Position numbers and translations under genes: made by a program. Below the pieces are notes generated by a model. It was not told the origin of the DNA and made no database searches. It worked only from the letters and a program-made list of their open reading frames with translations. Below, piece by piece: positions 57,898 to 64,000 of a stretch of DNA of 64,000 bases; position 1 is the stretch's first letter, and every line of letters starts with the position of its first letter. Origin of the DNA: 2-12-FULL-60-19 sp041483675 (GTDB taxonomy: Bacteria; Desulfobacterota; Binatia; UBA9968); NCBI GenBank assembly GCA_041483675.1, contig JBGPGE010000007.1, positions 6,633 to 70,632 on the forward strand, read 5' to 3'.

Positions 57898-58836
57898 TCA
57901 GTTTTTATCACGGGAGCGGAATACCTCGACGAACTTTCGCCGGACCGACTCCTCCCCGCCTGGAAGGATATCGAATTTGGTTGTGTTATCGGTCTTTTCC
58001 AGGATTTTCCGGCCCTCCTCGTCTTGATGCATCGAGAGCAATACCCCTCGAAGGCGGTTCGCCGCCGCCGCAGGCAGATCTTTACGGATGGATAGAAGGT
58101 GACGGGGGAGATCCTCTGTTTCGGCGAGGATTGCGACGACGGCTCTCTTCTTCTCGTCGAGCCTGCCGTAATCGTCGTTGCTGATGGCGCCGCCGGCGAC
58201 CTTGCTCGACAGAACGAGGTCGACAATTTTCTCCGCGGAGTAAGTAAAGACATAGCCAATCTCTTTCGGGGAGACCTTGGCTTCGGGCGTGGGTTTTTCC
58301 GTCAGCCTGAGTCCCTTTCTTAGGAGGAACATCTTCGGCAGAAAATATCCTGAGGTTGATCCGGGGTCCTCTAAGGCGATCATCTTGCCCCGCAAGTCTT
58401 CGAGGCGAGTCGCTCCGCCGTCTTTCTTCCGAAAAAGGACGCTATGATATACGGCCATGCCGCTTTTCCAGCGTCGGAGGAGCAGTTGCGCAGCTCCTTG
58501 TCCGTTAATGACGTAAGTCGGATAGGGACTTTCCAGGTAGAAGTCGACCTTCTTCTCTTCGAGGAGCTTTGCGAGCTGTAGCGCCGTAGGCGCCACCACC
58601 ACTTTCCCTTCTATGTCGGAGGTGGACGAAAGCTTCCGCGCCACATAACGCACGAAATCCCGAAAGTGTTCTTCGATCTGCACCGGGGGTACTTCAGAGA
58701 CCATTCCTAAGGAGATGGTCCTTAGTTTGACCGTTTCCGCGGCCGGCGCCGCAGCTATCGCTCCAGGAGTCAATGCGAGAAGGAGCGCGCCGATGCCGAA
58801 AAGGAAGGCCGAGAAGGAGTGCCGCTGTATCTTCAT
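57898..58836 (-). CDS. PhnD-like phosphate/phosphonate-type substrate-binding protein, copy 2
   Basis: 312 aa from ATG 58836 (MKIQRHSFSAFLFGIGALLL, signal peptide cleaved near AIAA). It shares the layout of the preceding copy: VKLRTISLGMVSEVPPVQIE, KKVDFYLESPYPTYVINGQG, and ALEDPGSTSGYFLPKMFLLR followed by a KIVDLVLSSKVAGGAISNDD stretch. The two are tandem, 22 bp apart, and are the product of a gene duplication that has since diverged. Confidence 0.85.
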   Translation of the reverse strand: MKIQRHSFSAFLFGIGALLLALTPGAIAAAPAAETVKLRTISLGMVSEVPPVQIEEHFRDFVRYVARKLSSTSDIEGKVVVAPTALQLAKLLEEKKVDFYLESPYPTYVINGQGAAQLLLRRWKSGMAVYHSVLFRKKDGGATRLEDLRGKMIALEDPGSTSGYFLPKMFLLRKGLRLTEKPTPEAKVSPKEIGYVFTYSAEKIVDLVLSSKVAGGAISNDDYGRLDEKKRAVVAILAETEDLPRHLLSIRKDLPAAAANRLRGVLLSMHQDEEGRKILEKTDNTTKFDILPGGEESVRRKFVEVFRSRDKN

Positions 58837-58986
58837 AGTCGCCTCGTTGAGGTTAAGGGTTAACACTGAAAAGCAGCGCAACGGAGATCCCGTCTGAAAT
58901 ACCAGTGTGACAATTACTATAACCGAAACAGCCTTGGCAAGGGGAAAGAAGTTATGAGGCGTAGGCGTTGAACCGGGTGAGACGGT

Positions 58987-60348
58987 CTAAGTTTTCTTTC
59001 CCTTCTTCTTCTCCTCCCAATCTTTCATCCGCTCTTTGATCGCTTTCTCGTGGCCGGAGTCGGAAGGGGCGTAGTAGCGCCGCCCCTTGAGGGCGTCGGG
59101 GAGGTGCTCCTGCTCGACGACGTGGGCGGGAAAGTTGTGAGCATATTTGTAGCCCTTGCCGTAGCCCAGTTTTTCCATCAGCTCGGTCGGCGCGTTGCGC
59201 AGATGGAGCGGAACCGGCAGCGCGCCTTTGTCCTGAACATCTTTGTTGGCCGCGAGCATCGCCTTGTACGAGGCGTTGGATTTGGGCGCGGTGGCGAGAT
59301 AGGTCGTCGCCTGGGCCAGCGGGATTCTGCCTTCCGGCAGGCCGACGAAATGGACGGCGTCTTTGGCCGCCACCGCCACCTGGAGTGCTTGCGGATCGGC
59401 GTTGCCGATATCTTCCGCGGCGAAGATGACCATCCGCCGCGCGATAAACAGGGGGTCTTCGCCGGCTTCGATCATCCTCATGAGCCAGTAAAGAGCGGCG
59501 TCCGGGTCGCTGCCTCTCATGCTTTTGATAAAGGCCGAGATGACGTTGTAGTGCTCTTCCCCGGCCTTGTCGTAGAGCAGGGCCTTTTTCTGAAGCGCTT
59601 CCTGAATCGGCGCGAGGTCAATCTCAACTTTTTTGTTTTTGTCGCGGCCGACGAGCACCGCCGCGGTCTCAAGCGCGTTCAGCGCGACGCGGGCGTCGCC
59701 CTGGCTCTGGTCGACGAGAAACTCTTTCGCCCCCGGCGCGAGCCGAAGGCCCAGATCTCCCATGCCGCGCTTCGCGTCCGTGAGCGCCCGGTCGACGATC
59801 GCGCCGATCTCCTCGGGCGAGAGCGGATTTAGGACCAGCACCTGGCAGCGCGACAGCAGCGGCGCGATGACCTCGAAGGAGGGATTCTCCGTGGTCGCGC
59901 CGATCAAAACGATGACGCCACGCTCCACGTGCGGCAGAAAAGTGTCCTGCTGCGACTTATTAAAATGGTGAATCTCGTCGACGAACAGGACGGTCGGTTT
60001 TCCCAGACGATGGAGGCGCTCGGCCTCGTCGATGAGTTTTTTAAGCTCCTTGACGCCGGAGGAGACGGCGGAGAAGGGGACGCACTCGGCGCCGCCGGAC
60101 CGCGCGAGGATTCGCGCGAGCGTCGTCTTGCCGCTCCCCGGCGGTCCCCAGAGAATGAGCGAGCGCAGCCCGCCCGCGCTCGCTATTTCTCTTAGCAACT
60201 TTCCCGGGCCGAGCAGGTGCTGTTGCCCGATGAATTCGTCGAGCGTCGCGGGACGCATCTTCTCCGCTAGCGGCGCTTTGTCCGCCAGCGGGGCGGGGCC
60301 GCTTCGCGCCTTGGAGAGAGGGGAGTCGAACAGCTCCATCGCCATCAT
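58987..60348 (-). CDS. rarA: Replication-associated recombination protein A (RarA/MgsA AAA+ ATPase)
   Basis: 453 aa. The AAA+ core has LRSLILWGPPGSGKTTLARI (Walker A), VLFVDEIHHFNKSQQDTFLP (Walker B), VLIGATTENPSFEVIAPLLS (sensor 1) and ALNALETAAVLVGRD. The C-terminal MgsA tetramerisation domain starts near VAVAAKDAVHFVGLPEGRIP, followed by YLATAPKSNASYKAM. It acts at stalled replication forks. The first ATG at 60348 is used, with an AGGAG 14 bp upstream; ATGs at 60345 and 60339 are also in frame. Confidence 0.93.
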   Translation of the reverse strand: MMAMELFDSPLSKARSGPAPLADKAPLAEKMRPATLDEFIGQQHLLGPGKLLREIASAGGLRSLILWGPPGSGKTTLARILARSGGAECVPFSAVSSGVKELKKLIDEAERLHRLGKPTVLFVDEIHHFNKSQQDTFLPHVERGVIVLIGATTENPSFEVIAPLLSRCQVLVLNPLSPEEIGAIVDRALTDAKRGMGDLGLRLAPGAKEFLVDQSQGDARVALNALETAAVLVGRDKNKKVEIDLAPIQEALQKKALLYDKAGEEHYNVISAFIKSMRGSDPDAALYWLMRMIEAGEDPLFIARRMVIFAAEDIGNADPQALQVAVAAKDAVHFVGLPEGRIPLAQATTYLATAPKSNASYKAMLAANKDVQDKGALPVPLHLRNAPTELMEKLGYGKGYKYAHNFPAHVVEQEHLPDALKGRRYYAPSDSGHEKAIKERMKDWEEKKKGKKT

Positions 60349-60443
60349 GCTAGCACAGTTTTTCTCCTGAAATGTAGAAGATAATTTTTTTGTATGTGCG
60401 GCCGGTTAATGGTATAGATACTTAGCGTCACAAGCGGATTCGC

Positions 60444-60815
60444 ATGAAACAGCGCCAAGACAGTCCTTCTTTCTTCGAGACCGTCCCGCGCACCATTCTC
60501 CCCGAAGGGGCGGTGGTGGCCGGCAAGCTCAGCTTCGACGTGCCGGTCAAGATCGACAGCCGCTTTAAAGGCGAGGTCAAGGCCAACGGGTTGCTGGTGA
60601 TCGGCCCGAACGGGCAGGTTCACGCCAAAATTTCAGCCGGGGAGTTGCGCATCGAGGGAAGCCTCGTCGGCAACGTTCGCGTGGAGGGTTGGATCGAGAT
60701 TCTGCCCGGAGGCCGGTTTCAGGGAAAGATCGAAGCCGGAAAACTCAAAATCCACGGTGGAGGCGTGTTCGAAGGGCAGGGCTACGTCAGCTGCGCTCAG
60801 CTTTCCTCTTCCTGA
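60444..60815 (+). CDS. Bactofilin (polymer-forming cytoskeletal protein)
   Basis: 123 aa. After a short N-terminal tail (MKQRQDSPSFFETV), the bactofilin beta-helix is visible as GAVVAGKLSFDVPVKIDSRF, KGEVKANGLLVIGPNGQVHA, LVGNVRVEGWIEILPGGRFQ and GKIEAGKLKIHGGGVFEG. These proteins self-assemble into filaments that position cell-envelope enzymes. Its 3' end overlaps the 3' end of the convergent rplS by 19 bp (60797-60815). Confidence 0.9.
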   Translation: MKQRQDSPSFFETVPRTILPEGAVVAGKLSFDVPVKIDSRFKGEVKANGLLVIGPNGQVHAKISAGELRIEGSLVGNVRVEGWIEILPGGRFQGKIEAGKLKIHGGGVFEGQGYVSCAQLSSS

Positions 60816-61141
60816 AGCCTCGCGCTCTTGCCCACTCTCTCTCTCAGATAATAGAGCTTGGCGCGGCGCACCTTGCCGCGCGAGACGACTTCCACCTTGT
60901 CGATGCGCGGCGAGTGGAGCGGAAAGATGCGCTCGACGCCCACGCCGTAGGAGATCTTGCGCACCGTAAAGTTCGTGCGGTGGCCCTTGCCGGAGATGCG
61001 GATGACGATCCCCTCGAAGACCTGCGTCCGCTCTTTTTCGCCTTCGACCACCTTCACATGGACCCGCACGGTCTGTCCGGGGCGCAGCTCGGCGGTTTCT
61101 TTGGCGCTCTGTCCGGCTTCAACTTGTTCCAATGTATTCAT
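60797..61141 (-). CDS. rplS: 50S ribosomal protein L19
   Basis: 114 aa from ATG 61141 (MNTLEQVEAGQSAKETAELR), a standard L19. It shows the conserved PGQTVRVHVKVVEGEKERTQ, VFEGIVIRISGKGHRTNFTV, GVGVERIFPLHSPRIDKVEV and KVRRAKLYYLRERVGKSAR. It stabilises the 30S-50S interface. It normally follows trmD in the rpsP-rimM-trmD-rplS operon. Here trmD is upstream but 216 bp away because a palindromic repeat lies between them. Confidence 0.97.
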   Translation of the reverse strand: MNTLEQVEAGQSAKETAELRPGQTVRVHVKVVEGEKERTQVFEGIVIRISGKGHRTNFTVRKISYGVGVERIFPLHSPRIDKVEVVSRGKVRRAKLYYLRERVGKSARLQEEES

Positions 61142-61169
61142 AAATCCCGCTCCTTGATTTAATCGCTGC

Positions 61170-61360
61170 GGGTTAATTCCCCGCAGCGTGCTGCGATAGG
61201 TCAATTGCGGATCCCGAAGTCCGTCATCCCCGCATGCTTTTAGCGGGAATCCAGGCGGATTCGGAACTGGACCCCCGATAGAAACATTCGGGGGTGACGC
61301 CTTTAAGACAAATCACGTTGCCCAGTTCTGATACCCCGCAGCTTGCTGCGGGGTAGTTCA
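61170..61360 (+). repeat. Composite palindromic repeat, copy B (between trmD and rplS)
   Basis: Same order of hairpins as copy A without its nested insertion: TTAATTCCCCGCAGC/GCTGCG, then TCATCCCCGCATGC/TAGCGGGAATCCAGGCGG, GGACCCCCGA/TCGGGGGTGACGCC, and terminal ACCCCGCAGCTTGCTGCGGG GTAGTTCA. The last bases supply the TGA stop codon of trmD (61360-61358). Confidence 0.88.
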
Positions 61361-62632
61361 TTCTCTTCCCAGCAGGCGGTCGAGCATAATCGATGCCGCC
61401 GAGCGGACAGAGAGGTGGTTATAGTCGGTTCCCCCGTCGATCGGCTCCAATATATAATCGGATTGTGCCAGGACTGCGTCGGTCAAACCCCATCCCGTGC
61501 CCAGGAGGAGCAAAAAAGGCGCAGAGTCTTTTCTTAGCATTTTCCGCAGGTGAGCGAAAGAGGTACGGTTGCCGCCAGGCCGGGCCGAGCTGGCGACGAT
61601 CTGGGGCTTCGCGCCGCATTCCCGTTCTACGTCGATAATCACGTCGTCCAACGTGTCCTTCACGCGCGCCAGCGCCAGGGCCTCTTTGCGGGTTTCGTTG
61701 TACTGGCTGCCGTAGCCTACTTCCCAGTGCGCGATGATTTTGAGCGTGAGCCGCTGCAGCGCCTTCACCGGCGTCACCACGTAAAATCCCCGCAAGCCGT
61801 AGGTTTTCCCGGCGCGGGCGATGTCGTGAATATCCATGTTCGTCACCGCGGTGGTGACGATCTCGCCGTTCTTGTCATAGACGGGATGGTGGAGCAGAGC
61901 GATATAGAGACGCCGGCCCGCGGCGGTCGTTTTTTTCTCCGCCGCGCTCGGTTGCGCTTTTGCCAGGAGATCCGGCCGCCGCTCGCGCGTGAGCCGGAGG
62001 CTCATCGCTTTGCGCCATTCGTTGACTTTTTCATGATCTCCCGACAGCAGGATCTCCGGCACTTTCATCCCCCGGAACTCTTCTGGCCGGGTGTACTGCG
62101 GGTATTCGAGCAGCCCCTCGGCGAACGATTCTTCCTTCGGTGAATCGAGGTTTCCCAGAACGCCGGGGATCAGACGCGCCACCGCGTCGATCACCACCAT
62201 CGCCGGCAATTCGCCGCCGCTGAGGGTGTAGTCGCCGACGGAAAGCTCGTCGTCGACAAACGCCTTCACCCGCTCGTCCACGCCTTCGTAACGGCCGCAG
62301 ACCAAAACCAGCTCGTGCTCCAGCGAGAGCCGCTGAGCCTCGGCCTGATCGAAGGGCTTGCCCTGCGGGCTCAGCAGAATCACGCGCGGGCGCGCCGATT
62401 TGCTCTTCACATCCTCGATCGCCGCCGCCAACGGCTCCGGCTTCATCACCATCCCCTGCCCGCCGCCGTAGGGAGCGTCGTCAACCGTCCGATGCTTGTC
62501 CGTCGTGTAGTCTCTGGGATCGACCAGGCGAACGGAGATCAATCCCTTCTCCTGCGCCTTCTTCAAAATACTGTGGCCCAACGGCGAGGCAAACATGGGG
62601 GGAAAGAGAGTTATAATTGTAAAGTTGAGCAT
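61358..62632 (-). CDS. trmD: tRNA (guanine-N1)-methyltransferase TrmD fused to a second SPOUT methyltransferase-like domain
   Basis: 424 aa. Residues 1-235 are TrmD: TIITLFPPMFASPLGHSILK, RTVDDAPYGGGQGMVMKPEP, LVLVCGRYEGVDERVKAFVD, and the knot GDYTLSGGELPAMVVIDAVA followed by IPGVLG. TrmD makes m1G37 in tRNA. Residues 250-424 are a further RNA methyltransferase-like domain: RRLYIALLHHPVYDKNGEIV, TNMDIHDIARAGKTYGLRGF, LLLGTGWGLTDAVLAQSDYI then LEPIDGGTDYNHLSVRSAAS. That domain is usually a separate gene next to trmD in deltaproteobacteria. The trmD stop falls at the edge of repeat copy B. Confidence 0.92.
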   Translation of the reverse strand: MLNFTIITLFPPMFASPLGHSILKKAQEKGLISVRLVDPRDYTTDKHRTVDDAPYGGGQGMVMKPEPLAAAIEDVKSKSARPRVILLSPQGKPFDQAEAQRLSLEHELVLVCGRYEGVDERVKAFVDDELSVGDYTLSGGELPAMVVIDAVARLIPGVLGNLDSPKEESFAEGLLEYPQYTRPEEFRGMKVPEILLSGDHEKVNEWRKAMSLRLTRERRPDLLAKAQPSAAEKKTTAAGRRLYIALLHHPVYDKNGEIVTTAVTNMDIHDIARAGKTYGLRGFYVVTPVKALQRLTLKIIAHWEVGYGSQYNETRKEALALARVKDTLDDVIIDVERECGAKPQIVASSARPGGNRTSFAHLRKMLRKDSAPFLLLLGTGWGLTDAVLAQSDYILEPIDGGTDYNHLSVRSAASIMLDRLLGRE

Positions 62633-62745
62633 AGATTTTTCGGAGGTAAGTCTAAACGGAAGGGACGGGGAAGTCTAACGGTGGGCGGGCGAGTTTCAGG
62701 AGATGAGGAGAGAGATCAGCTTGAGTGGCTTGTCGGGGGCACGGA

Positions 62746-62938
62746 TGAATCACCCCGCAGCAAGCTGCGGGGTATCAAGAGGCCCTCGAATGACTTTTCC
62801 CCAAGTGGTCACCCCCGAATGTTTTAATCGGGGGTCCAGTCCGAAATTCGCCTGGATTCCCGCTAAAAGCATGCGGGAATGACGGACTTCGTAAAGGAAA
62901 TAAATTCTACGCAGCAAGCAGCGCGGAATTAACCCGCA
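62746..62938 (-). repeat. Composite palindromic repeat, copy C (inverted, upstream of trmD)
   Basis: Reverse orientation of copies A and B. It reads ATGAATCACCCCGCAGC/AAGCTGCGGGGT, GTCACCCCCGAATG/ATCGGGGGTCCAG, CGCCTGGATTCCCGCTAAAA with GCATGCGGGAATGACGGAC, and ends at GCGGAATTAACCCG. Copies B and C are therefore inverted repeats flanking trmD. It fills most of the 334-bp gap between trmD and the YgiT-type gene. Confidence 0.88.
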
Positions 62939-62966
62939 GTGATTAAACGGAAATTAGCTCTGACCG

Positions 62967-63197
62967 TCAGGCCGATTTGCGTTTTGAATGCATCCGTTCG
63001 AAAGCCGGGGAATGTGCCTCGATCTCCCGCATCGCGTCGCGATCGTAGACCTTCTCGCCGCAATCCGGACACTCGGAGTACTGCAAGTTCGGAACCGTGC
63101 ATCTCTTACCCTTGAAGCTTCCGGTCCAGTTACGGCGAAGCTGTTTGATCTTGCCGCTGCCGCAGGAAGGACACGTTTTGATCTTCAGCGTTGACAT
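62967..63197 (-). CDS. YgiT-type zinc finger protein
   Basis: 76 aa with two Cys pairs, KTCPSCGSGKIKQL near residue 8 and SECPDCGEKVYDRDA near residue 43, as in the zinc domain of MqsA/YgiT antitoxins. There is no C-terminal HTH. Such zinc-finger-only proteins are often paired with a small DUF4258 or RelE-like toxin, but no toxin is adjacent here, so it is an orphan or has another role. Confidence 0.75.
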   Translation of the reverse strand: MSTLKIKTCPSCGSGKIKQLRRNWTGSFKGKRCTVPNLQYSECPDCGEKVYDRDAMREIEAHSPAFERMHSKRKSA

Positions 63198-63274
63198 ATT
63201 TATCCTACAGCGCCTTCTTGGATGAAACGAGGAAGTAATAGCTCTCCTAGTTGGCTTCCTTTACGAGCTTGCCT

Positions 63275-63799
63275 CTAACGTCGCCTGGTGTCTAGTGGCC
63301 TGCAACCGTGCGCCCGCCGCGTCACTACATCCGGGATAAAATCTTGGTGCTCTACGCGGAGGTCGCCAAACTCGGGAGTCATCGTTACGGTTCGGGCACG
63401 GTCGGGTGCTTCACCGCCGGCATAGCGAAACACAACCGTGTATCCCGGCTCTTGCCAATGCCCATGATCGCAGATGCCGTACGCCTGTGGTTCCAGCGTG
63501 CCGTGGCGACTGGCCAGCATCTCACCAACGGATCTCGACCACTCTATAGACTCCGATGTGATTTGGGCCTCATCGGAGACCGGCGGTTCCTGCGTATACC
63601 CGTTGCGCGCAATGAAACGTCCAGCGCAAAGGACGGCGGCGTCCGCCGCTGGCAGTTTCGATTGTTCGATCCTGCACGTTTGGGGTGTCGGCCAAGCGAA
63701 ATCGGGGCCGCGCGGCTCAGCAGCGCCCGCCAGACTTGACGTCAATGCGACGGCAAGTCCGACAATGACGGCAGCTAGTGGCGGCGGTGGCCTCATCAT
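63275..63799 (-). CDS. Secreted hypothetical protein, 174 aa
   Basis: Signal peptide PLAAVIVGLAVALTSSLAGA, cleavage near AGAAE. The mature protein has four Cys (CRIEQ, LCAGR, GICDHGHW, HGCRPL), probably two disulfides, and a HGHWQEPGYTVVFRYAGGEA segment. I do not recognise the family. It lies between the orphan zinc-finger gene and the partial VWA gene, same strand. Confidence 0.6.
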   Translation of the reverse strand: MMRPPPPLAAVIVGLAVALTSSLAGAAEPRGPDFAWPTPQTCRIEQSKLPAADAAVLCAGRFIARNGYTQEPPVSDEAQITSESIEWSRSVGEMLASRHGTLEPQAYGICDHGHWQEPGYTVVFRYAGGEAPDRARTVTMTPEFGDLRVEHQDFIPDVVTRRAHGCRPLDTRRR

Positions 63800-63860
63800 C
63801 CTATGCGCTCCGTATCTCCACCACTGAGTAGCATTAGTGGACCGTCATCCGCAATCGCCC

Positions 63861-64000
63861 TCACCGCTGCGCCACGGCGCCGAGCGTTTCGGCCATGCGG
63901 ACGAGGCGGACGAATTCGGCGCGGTAGCCTTCGGGGTCGGCGCCGCGGGCGGCGTTGGCGAGGTCGGCGATGGCGGCGTAGCTGAAGCCGTCGAGGGCGC
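63861..64000 (-). CDS. C-terminal fragment of a probable VWA-domain (YfbK-like) protein
   Basis: The last 45 or so codons of a gene running off the right edge, with stop TGA at 63863-63861. The translation ALDGFSYAAIADLANAARGA, then DPEGYRAEFVRLVRMAETLG, resembles the DUF3520 tail of YfbK-type von Willebrand factor A proteins (GYRAEF-LVR). The identification rests on this short stretch only. Confidence 0.55.
   Translation of the reverse strand, partial: ALDGFSYAAIADLANAARGADPEGYRAEFVRLVRMAETLGAVAQR

Noticed and set aside
57876..58259. N-terminal extension of the PhnD-like protein to 435 aa
   Set aside because: It overlaps the neighbouring PhnD-like gene in another frame, whereas the ATG at 57875 gives a normal signal peptide.
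1..64000. CRISPR array
   Set aside because: No regularly spaced repeats of 25-40 bp; the repeats found are dispersed hairpins, not an array.
1..64000. rRNA genes, prophage, or complete insertion sequence
   Set aside because: No rRNA-like sequence, phage structural or integrase genes, or transposase ORFs were seen on either strand.

Overview
The window is GC-rich chromosomal DNA from a Gram-negative bacterium. It carries outer-membrane beta-barrel and periplasmic proteins, an FtsX/LolD-type exporter, a bactofilin, RNase G, SMC and a TrmD fused to a second SPOUT domain. Several substrate-binding proteins of the NMT1/THI5 (TauT) and PhnD types are present. This mix resembles uncultured soil or sediment 'deltaproteobacterial' lineages (Desulfobacterota/Binatota/Rokubacteria-like). 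That placement is inference; no rRNA is present to confirm it.

Layout. 1-5 kb: a partial 2Fe-2S ferredoxin gene, a ThDP enzyme, then a small accessory patch with an orphan HTH regulator and its palindrome, a collapsed remnant of a second ThDP gene, an unknown protein and a HEPN-motif protein. 5-15.9 kb: metabolic genes (a molybdopterin oxidoreductase with a NarM-like partner, MBL hydrolase, cupin, substrate-binding protein), initiator tRNA-fMet, NUDIX, PP-loop ATPase, aminotransferase, coaD, rsmD and a dehydrogenase. 16-20.3 kb: a MacAB/LolCDE-like export operon. 20.6-26.5 kb: ftsY and a divergent surface locus (TPR-plus-barrel protein, small secreted protein, large FecR/beta-solenoid protein). 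26.5-32.9 kb: smc, an HNH nuclease and rng.

32.8-43.4 kb is the clear accessory region. Immediately after rng come a Fic gene, a diverged copy of the rng 3' tail, a small DUF2283-like gene and a second copy of the rng tail. A tightly coupled three-gene operon follows: a membrane-anchored 612-aa protein, a 313-aa protein and an 1853-aa DEAD-like helicase with a DUF1998-type C-terminus. The helicase resembles DruE of Druantia (and DISARM DrmA/B), but I do not recognise its two partners. This is the best candidate for a little-described defence system, placed in what looks like an insertion hot spot at the rng 3' end.

43.4-64 kb: nitroreductase, metH (with an unusual substitution in its B12 motif), a cyclic-nucleotide-gated K+ channel, a complete TauT-like ABC importer, a cyclase/CNB/AI-2E operon, three lone substrate-binding proteins, rarA, bactofilin, rplS, trmD, an orphan zinc-finger protein, a secreted hypothetical protein and the 3' end of a probable VWA protein. 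A composite palindromic repeat of about 190 bp occurs three times (20.4, 61.2 and 62.8 kb). A related shorter element lies at 44.1 kb, and a short palindromic repeat appears to have inserted into the smc coding sequence.
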